The notes beneath the pieces are model-generated. The model saw only the letters and a program-made list of their open reading frames with translations, searched no databases and was not told the origin of the DNA. Source: an uncultured Prevotella sp. (GTDB lineage Bacteria; Bacteroidota; Bacteroidia; Bacteroidales; Bacteroidaceae). From it: 64,000 nt of DNA. Where the stretch lies: the NCBI GenBank assembly GCA_944319935.1, contig CALUFM010000003.1:124001-188000 (forward strand), written 5' to 3'. The position numbers were made by a program, and so were the translations under genes. Numbering within the stretch: the stretch's first letter is position 1; each line of letters opens with the position of its first letter. Shown here piece by piece: positions 50,428-58,776 of the stretch.

Positions 50428-51297
50428 TTATCCAATTATCTTTTCTTCGAGCAGTTCTTTTATCATTCCTTCCACGTCGGTGTCGCTGCCGGTGAGGGTT
50501 TTGCTCTCTTTGGCCTGGAACACTATGTTCTTGACGGCTTTCACCTTGGTGGGCGAGCCAGCGAGTCCACATTGCTGCGGGTCGCCGTCGATGTCGGCTA
50601 CAGACCATTGGTTGAGCGTCAGGTAGGGTCGCGTCTCATACAGTTCGGCGTGCGGCGTCTCCGGTGTGCGCTCGAGGGGCACGGTGGCGTATTTGTATTT
50701 CATCACCAACTTGGCGTTGCACGGGCGGCATGGTGCCGCGCTGCCGTTGACGGTCACAACGATGGGCATCGGTGCTTCCACCGTCTCCACTCCGCCATCG
50801 ATGTGGCGGCGTATGGTCAGCTTGCCGTCTTCGCATTTCAGTATTTCTTCGGCGTATGTCACTTGTGACAGTCCGAGCTTCTGGGCTACCTGGGGGCCTA
50901 CCTGCGCGGTGTCGCCGTCGATTGCCTGGCGGCCTCCGATGATGATGTCAGCTCCGCCGATGTGTTTTATTGCCGTGGCGAGAGCGTAAGAGGTGGCGAG
51001 AGTGTCGGCACCGGCGAACAGGCGGTCGGTCAGCAGCCAGCCTGTGTCGGCTCCGCGGTAAAGTCCTTGGCGGATGATTTCAGCGGCGCGGGGAGGGCCC
51101 ATTGTAAGCACGCCTACGGTAGAACCGGGGTTCTGCTCTTTCAGGCGCAGGGCCTGTTCGAGCGCGTTTAGGTCTTCTGGGTTGAAGATTGCGGGCAGTG
51201 CGGCGCGGTTGACCGTCCCTTCGGCGGTCATCGCGTCCTTGCCCACGTTCCTCGTGTCGGGTACTTGTTTTGCAAGTACGATGATTTTAAGATTCAT
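50428..51297 (-). CDS. etfB: Electron transfer flavoprotein subunit beta
   Basis: 289 residues; binds AMP and completes the ETF dimer. Family marks: MNLKIIVLAKQVPDTRNVGK, FNPEDLNALEQALRLKEQNP, GADIIIGGRQAIDGDTAQVG (about 127-146), VEAPMPIVVTVNGSAAPCRP. First gene of the operon, with a complete promoter at 51331-51360. EtfAB can serve simple or bifurcating dehydrogenases; no second flavin-binding signature was evaluated, so bifurcation is not claimed. Confidence 0.95.
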   Translation of the reverse strand: MNLKIIVLAKQVPDTRNVGKDAMTAEGTVNRAALPAIFNPEDLNALEQALRLKEQNPGSTVGVLTMGPPRAAEIIRQGLYRGADTGWLLTDRLFAGADTLATSYALATAIKHIGGADIIIGGRQAIDGDTAQVGPQVAQKLGLSQVTYAEEILKCEDGKLTIRRHIDGGVETVEAPMPIVVTVNGSAAPCRPCNAKLVMKYKYATVPLERTPETPHAELYETRPYLTLNQWSVADIDGDPQQCGLAGSPTKVKAVKNIVFQAKESKTLTGSDTDVEGMIKELLEEKIIG

Positions 51298-51330
51298 AGT
51301 AGTATATTAATAATGTAAAGTTCTATGTTG

Positions 51331-51360
51331 CAAAAATACACTTTTTTTGCGTGTCGGCAA
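51331..51360 (-). promoter_or_regulatory. Promoter of the etfB-etfA-acd operon
   Basis: Minus strand TTG (51360-51358), 19 bp, TATTTTTG (51338-51331). Predicted start near 51325, leader about 28 nt. Confidence 0.8.
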
Positions 51361-51373
51361 AAGAAATGGGATT

Positions 51374-51491
51374 TTTTTAGGAGTTAAAGGAGTTAAGGGA
51401 GTCAAAGGAGTTAAGGACGCATGCTTTACGTGTTGGTAACCAACAGGGCATTTGTCTTTAACTCCTTTGACTCCCTTAACTCCTTTAACTA
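51374..51491. repeat. Nonamer-word inverted repeat after the META gene
   Basis: Arms 51374-51420 and 51455-51491, words GGAGTTAAA/GGAGTTAAG. A variant unit, GGAGTCAAA, occupies the same place in both arms and keeps the pairing. It lies 8 bp after the META-domain stop and just upstream of the etf promoter. Confidence 0.88.
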
Positions 51492-51499
51492 CGGTCTTT

Positions 51500-51934
51500 T
51501 TACCTTTTCTCCAAGGTCATTACGGTCTTGCCGTCGGCAGTCTTGAGGTTCATTTTGCCGCCGGCCGTGATTTCGTATTTCTCGATTTTGCCCATTGCGC
51601 CAAGCACTTTGTTCTCGGTCTCCATGTCGGGGCACATCATCCTTGTGCTTCCCGTCTGTCCGAATGACATCGTGCCCTTCTTCGGGTCGGCCTGTATGCC
51701 GCCCACAAGGTTGTTGCATCCCGTGCATCCGTACAGGCGGTTGTCCTTTACGCTGAAGCCTATGAAGGCTTCCTTCTCGCCGGCTTTCTGCGTCAGGGCC
51801 TGTCCGTCAATTGTCGTGATTTTCCATTCTCCGTCGAGCGCGCCGAGCGTAGATGCGGCGTTGCGCGCCGTTCCGCATGATGTCATTACTGCGAGTACGC
51901 CCGCCATGCACAGGGCGATTAGTGGCTTTTTCAT
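51500..51934 (-). CDS. META domain lipoprotein (HslJ-like)
   Basis: 144 residues; lipoprotein leader MKKPLIALCMAGVLAVMTSC (Cys20). The META domain (about 33-144) shows LDGEWKITTIDGQAL, IGFSVKDNRLYGCTGCNNLV and TMSFGQTGSTRMMCPDMETE, the order seen in HslJ-type proteins, with Cys pairs in GCTGCN and MMCPD. Function in the envelope is unknown; HslJ is linked to stress and antibiotic tolerance in other bacteria. The start at 51934 (not 51991) gives a proper signal peptide. Confidence 0.87.
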   Translation of the reverse strand: MKKPLIALCMAGVLAVMTSCGTARNAASTLGALDGEWKITTIDGQALTQKAGEKEAFIGFSVKDNRLYGCTGCNNLVGGIQADPKKGTMSFGQTGSTRMMCPDMETENKVLGAMGKIEKYEITAGGKMNLKTADGKTVMTLEKR

Positions 51935-52019
51935 CTTTTTGTCCTTTCTTTTTACTTTAAAAAACATTCTGTTTGGCTCTCGTTCCGTCACGCTTGCGCG
52001 TTAACGGGCTGCAAATGTA

Positions 52020-52661
52020 AGCCTTTTTGCGCAACATACGGCGTGGCGGCAAGTTAAGAAATGTGATTAACCGAAATGCAGTATAGAAAATAAGGCATAT
52101 AGGATAAGCCGCGCCGCCGTTGTGACGCTTTGACATGCGCGCCCCCGTTTGCGCTTGCGTTTTGATTTGCCCATGTGCTTCCATACGGCGGTATTTTCAA
52201 AAACAAATTGTTCATCGGCAAATATCGCAAGGGTGAGTGTGCAACGCTAACAGCTTGCAGTTTATGCCTTTAGGTGCGTTTGACTGTAAGATGTGCAACG
52301 AAATGCTGTCGCCGTTGTTGCTGTTCACGGCCTTTTGCAGGGCGAAAGACCGCATGTTGTGTTGTCGTTGACGCCCGATGATGGTGGCAAAAACGGTCTT
52401 TTTGTGGCGTTTTTGCGGTTAAATACGGTTAAAAATACGCTTCGCCGTGCAGTATTTCATGCTTTTCGGCATCGTCGGAGGCCGTGCCTTATGGGCGGCA
52501 AAGCCTGTTTCGTGGATTTAGGCGTGCGTTTTTGTTTTGCCAAGATGATGCGTGTCCGTGCTGTTTTGGTTTCATTTTGACACAGTGAAGGTAATCGTAA
52601 GTCACGTTTCCCGATAAGGTTAAATATTCATCCATATTGTGTTTTTCTTTGAGCTTGGCGG
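52020..52661. other. Non-coding stretch upstream of dnaG
   Basis: About 640 bp without a convincing gene. 52315-52400 holds a weak GCAAAAGGCCG-type module (GGCCTTTTGCAGGGCGAAAGACC). The remainder is mixed A/T- and G/C-rich sequence in which I see no RNA gene or conserved motif. Open frames here (for example 52293-52580) have poor codon use and no family marks. Confidence 0.5.
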
Positions 52662-52690
52662 TTGATTGTTGATTAAATGTGCTATCTTTG
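52662..52690 (+). promoter_or_regulatory. Promoter of dnaG
   Basis: TTG (52662-52664), 18 bp, TATCTTTG (52683-52690). Predicted start near 52696, leader about 110 nt. Spacing is one base shorter than usual. Confidence 0.7.
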
Positions 52691-52806
52691 CAAGGCATGG
52701 GCGGGGCAAGCCTGTCCAAGACATTGCCGGAAGTTTGGCGATGGAATAGGGATGGTTGTCCCGATAGGAGTCTCGCGGACAGCGTGAGGCGCATTGAAAC
52801 GACACT

Positions 52807-54741
52807 ATGATAGACAAAGCCACTATTGACAAAATCATGGACGCGGCGAACATCGTTGACGTCGTGTCTGAGTTCGTCACCCTGCGAAAGGCCGGGGTGA
52901 ACTATAAGGGGCTGTGCCCGTTCCACAACGAGAAGACGCCTTCGTTCGTGGTGTCGCCCTCGAAGGGCTACTGCCACTGTTTCTCGTGCGGCAAGGGCGG
53001 CAACGCCGTGGGCTTCATCATGGAGCATGAGCAGATGACCTACCCCGAAGCCCTGCGCTGGCTGGCCAAGAAATACAACATAGAAATCCACGAACGGGAA
53101 CTGACCGACGAGGAGAAGCGCGAGGAGAGCGAGCGCGAGAGCCTGTTCATCGTGAACGACTGGGCCTTGCATTACTTCCAGGACAACCTCATGAACACCG
53201 AGCGCGGGCGCGCCATCGGCCTTGCGTATTTCCGCTCGCGCGGCTTCCGCGACGACACCATCAGCCGCTTCCAGCTCGGTTACGCCATGCCTGAGCGCGA
53301 CGCGCTGGCCAAGGCCGCAAGGGCGAAGGGCTTCAAGGAGGAGTTTCTCATCACCACGGGGCTTTGCTACCGCCGCGATGACGGCACGCTGCAAGACCGC
53401 TACGCCGGGCGCGTCATCTTCCCCGTGCATACCGTTACGGGGCGCGTCGTGGCCTTCGGAGGCCGCATCCTGGAGAACAACAAGAAGGCGGCGAAGTACG
53501 TCAACTCGCCCGAGTCGCTCATCTACCACAAGAGCAACGAGCTGTACGGCATATACCAGGCCAAGCACGCCATAACGAAACAGGACCGGTGCTACCTCGT
53601 AGAGGGATATATCGACGTCACGTCGATGCACCAGAGTGGCGTTGAGAACGTCGTGGCGTCGTCTGGCACGTCGCTCACCACGGGGCAAATCCGCCTAATC
53701 CGCCGCTTCTCTACCAACATAACCGTGCTTTACGACGGCGACGCCGCCGGCATACATGCCTCCATCCGAGGCATCGACATGCTGCTGGCCGAGGGCATGA
53801 ATGTCAAGGTGTTGCTGTTGCCTGACGGCGACGACCCTGACAGCTTCGCCCAAAAGCACCCGGCGGAGGAGTTTCGCAATTACATCGAAGCCCACCAGAC
53901 TGACTTCATCGAGTTCAAGACCAACCTGCTGCTCCGTGGCGTCACCGACCCGGTAAAACGCTCGGAGGCTATCAGCAGCATAGTCAAGAGCGTGTCGGTT
54001 GTGCCCGACCAAATCACACGAGCCACGTATCTGACCGAATGCGCACATCGTCTCGGCATGAGTGAATCGACGCTGATAAACACCGCCAACCAGTTCATAC
54101 GTGGCGACATTGAGGAGAAGCGCAAGGAACAGCGGCGCGAGGAGGCCAAGGCCGACGGCCCGGTGAAGCCTCTGCAGCCGCTAAACGCCACAGCGGGGCA
54201 GCCCTCTGTTGAGTACATGTTGATGCAAATGGTTGTGCGCCACGGGCAGGAGACGCTTTACAAGGACATCGAGACCGAGGACGGCGGCAAGGTTGACCTC
54301 AGCGTGTCGCAGTATGTCAGTTACGACCTCGGGGCTGACGACCTGAAGTTCAACAACGACCTGTACAACCGCATGTTGGCCGAGGCCGTGGCACACAACG
54401 ACGACGAGGGCTTCAATGCCGAGGCTTATTTCACCCATCACCCCGACATCGACATCAGCCGCACGGCCACAGACATGGCCATCGACCATTTCCAGTTGAG
54501 CAAGAGCCTGCAAGTGAAGCGCGACGAGGACACCCTGCGCAACCAGGTTGAGCATCTAATACTCGACTTCCGCATGGATTACGTCGAGCGTCACCTCAAG
54601 GAGCTGCAGCGTGAAATCAGCCTCGCGGCCAACGATACCGACAAAGTGATGAAGCTGATGGCCGAATACAAGGACATGCAAGCCATACGCAACGAAATCG
54701 CGAAAGAGCTTGGAAGCGACATAATAATTCATAATGCATAA
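52807..54741 (+). CDS. dnaG: DNA primase
   Basis: Makes RNA primers for replication. The 644-residue protein has the CHC2 zinc motif (Cys37, His40, Cys58, Cys61 in LCPFHNEKTPSF and YCHCFSCGKGG), the primase core (FRSRGFRDDTISRFQLGYAM; GRVVAFGGRIL), the Toprim parts VEGYIDVTSMHQSG and VLYDGDAAGIHASIRGIDML, and a C-terminal helicase-binding region from about 450. The last codons, IIHNA plus stop, come from a heptamer repeat unit, as in the HxlR gene. cls follows in the same direction after the repeat. No rpsU or rpoD neighbour, unlike in Proteobacteria. Confidence 0.96.
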   Translation: MIDKATIDKIMDAANIVDVVSEFVTLRKAGVNYKGLCPFHNEKTPSFVVSPSKGYCHCFSCGKGGNAVGFIMEHEQMTYPEALRWLAKKYNIEIHERELTDEEKREESERESLFIVNDWALHYFQDNLMNTERGRAIGLAYFRSRGFRDDTISRFQLGYAMPERDALAKAARAKGFKEEFLITTGLCYRRDDGTLQDRYAGRVIFPVHTVTGRVVAFGGRILENNKKAAKYVNSPESLIYHKSNELYGIYQAKHAITKQDRCYLVEGYIDVTSMHQSGVENVVASSGTSLTTGQIRLIRRFSTNITVLYDGDAAGIHASIRGIDMLLAEGMNVKVLLLPDGDDPDSFAQKHPAEEFRNYIEAHQTDFIEFKTNLLLRGVTDPVKRSEAISSIVKSVSVVPDQITRATYLTECAHRLGMSESTLINTANQFIRGDIEEKRKEQRREEAKADGPVKPLQPLNATAGQPSVEYMLMQMVVRHGQETLYKDIETEDGGKVDLSVSQYVSYDLGADDLKFNNDLYNRMLAEAVAHNDDEGFNAEAYFTHHPDIDISRTATDMAIDHFQLSKSLQVKRDEDTLRNQVEHLILDFRMDYVERHLKELQREISLAANDTDKVMKLMAEYKDMQAIRNEIAKELGSDIIIHNA

Positions 54742-54842
54742 TTCACAATGCATAATTTGGGCATACGCCTTGGAGTTGGATGGTGAGAAACAAAGAGTTA
54801 ATCCGCAGGCAATTATGCATTATGCATTGTGAATTATGAATT
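54725..54842. repeat. Heptamer-word inverted repeat between dnaG and cls
   Basis: Left arm 54725-54758 (AATTCATAATGCATAATTCA...) and right arm 54810-54842 (...TTATGCATTGTGAATTATGA) are complementary, words GAATTAT/GCATTAT/GCATTGT. The dnaG stop (54739-54741) lies inside the left arm. The right arm ends 7 bp before the cls start. Confidence 0.87.
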
Positions 54843-54849
54843 GAAAAAG

Positions 54850-56274
54850 ATGATTTACCTGCACTGGTTCATATTTGTGTTGTACGTCTGTGTGGTGCTT
54901 GTGACGATGGTCACGGTGCTGATGGACAACCGGCAGCCGGCCAAGACGATGGCTTGGGTGCTGGTACTCATCTTCATGCCCGTCATAGGCATCGTGTTTT
55001 ACTTCTTCTTCGGGCAGAATACACGCAAGGAGAAGTTCATCGGCCGGCAGAGCATGGACCAACTTACAAAACGCTCGATGCTTGAGTTCGCCGAGCAGCA
55101 GGGGCTGAAACTGCCTGAGGAACACGCCGTACTAATCAAGCTCTTCGCAAGCCAGAACTGGGCGTTGCCATTCAAGAACAACGAGACTGACATACTTACC
55201 GACGGCCACGACTTCTTTTGCGCCATGCTGCGCGACATCGGGCGGGCAACCCATCACATACATCTTGAGACCTATATTATCTGCGACGACCCTCTCGGAC
55301 GCCTTGTGGCTGATGCCCTTATTGACAAGGCGAGGCGGGGCGTGGAGGTGCGTTTCATTTATGATGACGTGGGATGCTGGAACGTTCCCAACTCGTTTTT
55401 CGAGCGGATGCGCTCCGCCGGCATCGACGTCCACGCCTTCATGCCCGTCAAGTTCCCGGCGTTCACCAGCAAGGTGAACTACCGTAACCACCGCAAACTG
55501 TGCGTCATCGACGGTCATGTCGGGTATATCGGCGGCATGAACCTGGCCATACGCTACGTAAAAGGCTCAAAGGGCACGGCTTGGCGCGACACTCATCTGC
55601 GCATACGGGGCGGCGCGGTGTACGGCATACAGCGCGCTTTTCTGGTTGACTGGTATTTCGTTGACCGCACGCTTATCACCAACCGCTGTTATTATCCCGT
55701 GCAGGACCGCTCAATCAGCAACGACTGCATAATGCAGATTGTGACGAGCAGCCCCATAAGCAAGTGGCCGGAGATGATGCAGGGCTATGTCCGCATATTG
55801 CTTGAGGCCAAGCGTTACGTCTACATGGAGACCCCTTATTTCCTCCCGACAGAGCCTGTCATGTTCGCCATGCGCACCGCCGCCCTCGCCGGTGTTGACG
55901 TAAGGCTGATGGTGCCGCTGCATTCTGACGCCAAGTTCGTCGAGTGGGCGAGCCGCTCTTACGTGCAAGAGGCTGTTGACGCCGGTGTGCAGGTGCATCT
56001 TTACGCCGCCGGCTTCAACCACTCGAAGCTCCTCGTGAGTGACGATTCGCTCTCAACCTGCGGCTCTACGAACATCGATTTCCGCAGCTTTGACAACAAC
56101 TTCGAAAGCAACGTCTTCATTTACGACCGCGACATGGCTCTGCGCATAAAGCAGGTGTTCACTGACGACTTGGCGCACTGCGTAAAGTATGAAGACTACA
56201 TGCGCACGCGCCGCCTCTCGTTCACCCACCGCCTGTGGGAATCGCTTGTCCGCATGTTCTCGCCGTTGATGTAG
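54850..56274 (+). CDS. cls: Cardiolipin synthase
   Basis: Phospholipase D-type enzyme that joins phosphatidylglycerols into cardiolipin in the inner membrane. The 474-residue protein starts with two membrane helices (MIYLHWFIFVLYVCVVLVTM; AWVLVLIFMPVIGIVFYFFF), as in ClsA, then has two HKD motifs: NHRKLCVIDGHVGYIGGMN (near 215) and NHSKLLVSDDSLSTCGSTN (near 390). Start ATG 54850; an upstream in-frame GTG lies in the heptamer repeat. Just after the stop there is a single arm of GGTTNTG-like 7-nt words (56277-56310). Confidence 0.94.
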   Translation: MIYLHWFIFVLYVCVVLVTMVTVLMDNRQPAKTMAWVLVLIFMPVIGIVFYFFFGQNTRKEKFIGRQSMDQLTKRSMLEFAEQQGLKLPEEHAVLIKLFASQNWALPFKNNETDILTDGHDFFCAMLRDIGRATHHIHLETYIICDDPLGRLVADALIDKARRGVEVRFIYDDVGCWNVPNSFFERMRSAGIDVHAFMPVKFPAFTSKVNYRNHRKLCVIDGHVGYIGGMNLAIRYVKGSKGTAWRDTHLRIRGGAVYGIQRAFLVDWYFVDRTLITNRCYYPVQDRSISNDCIMQIVTSSPISKWPEMMQGYVRILLEAKRYVYMETPYFLPTEPVMFAMRTAALAGVDVRLMVPLHSDAKFVEWASRSYVQEAVDAGVQVHLYAAGFNHSKLLVSDDSLSTCGSTNIDFRSFDNNFESNVFIYDRDMALRIKQVFTDDLAHCVKYEDYMRTRRLSFTHRLWESLVRMFSPLM

Positions 56275-56555
56275 TTTTGGGGTATATGGTTGTGAGGTCT
56301 TATGGTTATGCGGTGTCGGCAATGCGGCGACACGTATACGTTGTATGCCTATTCCCTTGACTGCTGGTAATCGCTTGGCTGTCAGTAGGATAGCGGTTGG
56401 TCATGTTTTAGCTTGCGGAACATGGCCTTTGGGCTCGTGAAAGACGGCCTTTTACCATGCAAAAGGCCGCAAACTGGAAGGCCTGTTGGATTTGTCTGTC
56501 ACGCGGTTGGTTGAAAGTGGCGTGTCTTCTTCAAAATTTCCACAAAATCAGGCAC
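56275..56555. repeat. Non-coding stretch with one-sided heptamer words and dispersed repeat module
   Basis: 56277-56310 has words such as GGTATAT, GGTTGTG, AGGTCTT, GGTTATG without a clear complementary arm. 56385-56510 is a GCAAAAGGCCGC-type module (AGACGGCCTTTTACCATGCAAAAGGCCGCAAACTGG) with a CTGTCAGTAGG motif at its left. No gene. Confidence 0.6.
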
Positions 56556-56652
56556 TATCTTTGTACCGTTTGAAACAAAAACGGCAAACATCCGTTTTTA
56601 TCAAAAAAGACGGCTGACAGCCGTCATGCAAACTGTAAAAACCAATAGGACT

Positions 56653-57069
56653 ATGTGGAAATATTATGCGCTGCTTTCCGCATTCTTTGCCGCTCTGACG
56701 GCAATCTTCGCCAAAATCGGGGTGAAAGACATCAATTCAGACCTTGCCACGGCCATCCGTACCGCCGTGATATTGCTCATCACGTGGGGCATCGTGCTGT
56801 TCGGCAATCATTTAGGTGAAGTCAAGGCCATGCCTCGCCACGCCTGGCTGTTCCTCGTCCTGTCAGGGGCGGCCACGGGCTTGTCGTGGCTTTTCTATTT
56901 CAAGGCGTTGCAGACGGGCGACGTTTCGCGCGTCGCGCCGGTTGACAAGCTTAGCGTAGTGATGACCATCTGCTTCTCGTTCCTGTTCCTGAAAGAGCCA
57001 GTCAGCCTGCGTGTCATCATCGGCGCGCTGCTGATAACGGCTGGCAGCATCGTTATGCTGGTGAAGTAA
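56653..57069 (+). CDS. Half-size EamA transporter protein
   Basis: 138 residues with four to five membrane helices, one EamA unit only (WKYYALLSAFFAALTAIFAK; IGVKDINSDLATAIRTAVIL; FYFKALQTGDVSRVAPVDKL; LRVIIGALLITAGSIVML). Single-unit DMT proteins are known and probably work as dimers, as small multidrug transporters do. Start ATG 56653 has AGGACT just upstream; nine extra codons to 56626 are possible. A -7 element, TATCTTTG, lies at 56556-56563. A clean terminator follows. The substrate is unknown. Confidence 0.87.
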   Translation: MWKYYALLSAFFAALTAIFAKIGVKDINSDLATAIRTAVILLITWGIVLFGNHLGEVKAMPRHAWLFLVLSGAATGLSWLFYFKALQTGDVSRVAPVDKLSVVMTICFSFLFLKEPVSLRVIIGALLITAGSIVMLVK

Positions 57070-57081
57070 GAGGCTTGTTTT

Positions 57082-57119
57082 GCCGTTCGCTGGTGGATTT
57101 TTCATAGCGAACGGCTTTT
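57082..57119 (+). terminator. Rho-independent terminator of the half-size EamA gene
   Basis: GCCGTTCGCT (57082-57091) pairs perfectly with AGCGAACGGC (57106-57115), followed by TTTTC. Confidence 0.82.
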
Positions 57120-57276
57120 CTGCCGCGTGGTTTATAGCGTTTGTTCTTGCTTTTGCGGGAAAGTAAACCGTGCCTTTCCGCAAAAGTATATTCATGTTTA
57201 ATATAATTGTCATGTAATGTTCAAATTTTCCATAAATGGTTATTGTAATTTTGCGCCGTTGAAGGTAAAATGGGAT

Positions 57277-57930
57277 ATGGTGACTTTTTGTGAACTTATT
57301 GGGCTGCTTGACGGTATTGACCGCTCGGTCATGTTGGCGTTGAATTTTGACGGAGGCAGCGTGCTTGACGGTTTGGCCGTTGTTTTTTCATCGCGTTTGG
57401 CCTGGGTGCCATGGGCGTTGTTGTTTGTGTATTACCTCTTGTTCGTGCGCAAAACAGGGTGGCGTCGCACGGTTGCGGTGATGGTCGGCATGGCGGTTGT
57501 GGTCGCATTGTGCGACCAGGTGTCATCGTCGCTGCTCAAGCCGCTTGTCGGCCGCTTGCGTCCGTCTCACGATGCCGATGTCTGTGGCATGCTGCATTAT
57601 GTCGGGAGTTACCGTGGCGGGCTTTACGGTTTCGTTTCGAGCCATGCCGCCAACGCTTTCGGAGCGGCCACTTTTGCGTCGCTTGTGGTTGGCAATAGGG
57701 TGTTTGCCGTGTCCATTTTCGCCTTTTCGGCCTTGGTGGCCTACTCGCGCATCTACCTTGGCGTGCATTATCCGGGCGATGTTTTGGGTGGATGCCTGTT
57801 AGGTGTGTTCACTGGCGTGTTCTGTTACAGGATGTACCTGTTTTCAATATGTGGCATATCGGCGTTCAAAAAGTGGTCTTTTGAAAGGCGAAAGGCCACA
57901 TTTTGCAGCGCAAAAGGTGGCCTTTCATAA
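57277..57930 (+). CDS. PAP2 family phosphatase with repeat-encoded C-terminus
   Basis: 217-residue membrane phosphatase of the PAP2 superfamily. Motifs: KPLVGRLRP (88-96), SSHAAN (121-126) and SRIYLGVHYPGD (157-168), with the catalytic His123 and His164. Such proteins remove phosphate from undecaprenyl pyrophosphate, lipid A or phosphatidate; the substrate is not decided. A -7 element, TAATTTTG (57246-57253), fixes the start at ATG 57277 rather than 57217. The last 20 residues (KKWSFERRKATFCSAKGGLS) are encoded by a GCAAAAGGTGGCC-type repeat (57866-57932) that is intergenic elsewhere in the window, so the original stop was probably further upstream. Confidence 0.88.
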   Translation: MVTFCELIGLLDGIDRSVMLALNFDGGSVLDGLAVVFSSRLAWVPWALLFVYYLLFVRKTGWRRTVAVMVGMAVVVALCDQVSSSLLKPLVGRLRPSHDADVCGMLHYVGSYRGGLYGFVSSHAANAFGAATFASLVVGNRVFAVSIFAFSALVAYSRIYLGVHYPGDVLGGCLLGVFTGVFCYRMYLFSICGISAFKKWSFERRKATFCSAKGGLS

Positions 57931-57951
57931 TTTGTTTTGAATGTGAATTGT

Positions 57952-58133
57952 CTGCCATCTGTCAGTTCCCAGCGTAAGTTGTTGGTTCATAATCTGTTAT
58001 GGACTGACAGGCGTGTGGCTCGACTTTCAGTGCCTGTCAGCCTCCTGACGGATGCTGACAGATGAAAATGCCATCTGTCAGCCTGTAACTTGTTTGTGGT
58101 CAATGTGATACGGGTGAAACTGACAGATGGCAG
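57952..58133. repeat. CTGACAG-rich structured region between PAP2 and rsmD
   Basis: The outer inverted pair TGCCATCTGTCAGTT (57953-57967) / AACTGACAGATGGCA (58118-58132) is perfect. Inside it, CTGACAGATG / CATCTGTCAG (58055-58081) is a perfect 10-bp hairpin, and further CTGACAG/CTGTCAG copies occur near 58003 and 58034. It lies at the 3' ends of convergent genes. Confidence 0.75.
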
Positions 58134-58157
58134 ATGTTTGCGCTTCAGGTCTTAATG

Positions 58158-58721
58158 TTATTCGTCAGCGTTTTGGCCGATGTCTTCCGCCCGCTTGAAC
58201 AGGCTGAAGTTGACGCTGCCGTAGGCGCGGTGTTCAATGAAGCCGGGCACGTCGGTGAATGAGTTGTGCTTGCCATGCTCGAATACGAACACGCCGCCGG
58301 GCTTGAGCATGCCGCGCTCCATTATCATATGGGGCAGCGTGGGGAGTTCAGGCAGGGCGTAAGGCGGGTCGGCGAAGATGAAGTCGAACTGCTGGCGGCA
58401 GCTCTTTATGAAGCGGAACACGTCGCCGCGCAGGGGCACGCATTTGTCTGTGCCTAACTTGGCGAGGCATTGCTTGATGAATGCGTGGTGGTCGCGGTCG
58501 GCTTCGACGCTTATCACCGAGGCGCAGCCGCGCGACAGGAGTTCGAGCGATATGCTGCCCGTGCCTGAGAAAAGGTCCAATGCCGAGACTCCGTCAAGGT
58601 CAATGTAGCCGTTCAGCACGTTGAAGATGTTTTCCTTGGCGAAGTCGGTTGTCGGTCTCGCCTTGAACGTTTTGGGTATGTCGAAGTGACGCCCCTTGTA
58701 TATTCCGGTTATTATTCGCAC
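58158..58721 (-). CDS. rsmD: 16S rRNA (guanine966-N2)-methyltransferase
   Basis: 187-residue SAM-dependent methyltransferase for the small ribosomal subunit. It starts MRIITGIYKGRHFDIPKTFK with the N-terminal ARPTTDFAKENIFNVL segment of the family, has the SAM motif ALDLFSGTGSISLELLSRG (about 48-66) and the catalytic FIFADPPYALPELP (about 114). Third gene of a minus-strand operon behind DUF3822 (55 bp gap), a pair conserved in Bacteroidetes. Confidence 0.94.
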   Translation of the reverse strand: MRIITGIYKGRHFDIPKTFKARPTTDFAKENIFNVLNGYIDLDGVSALDLFSGTGSISLELLSRGCASVISVEADRDHHAFIKQCLAKLGTDKCVPLRGDVFRFIKSCRQQFDFIFADPPYALPELPTLPHMIMERGMLKPGGVFVFEHGKHNSFTDVPGFIEHRAYGSVNFSLFKRAEDIGQNADE

Positions 58722-58776
58722 GGTTCTGGATTTTGAATTGAAAGTTTGTAGGCAGGGAGTGGCATGCCATGAGTGC

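Noticed and set aside
52489..53688. 399-codon minus-strand frame over dnaG
   Set aside because: Antisense shadow in G/C-rich third positions; DnaG motifs on the plus strand are complete.
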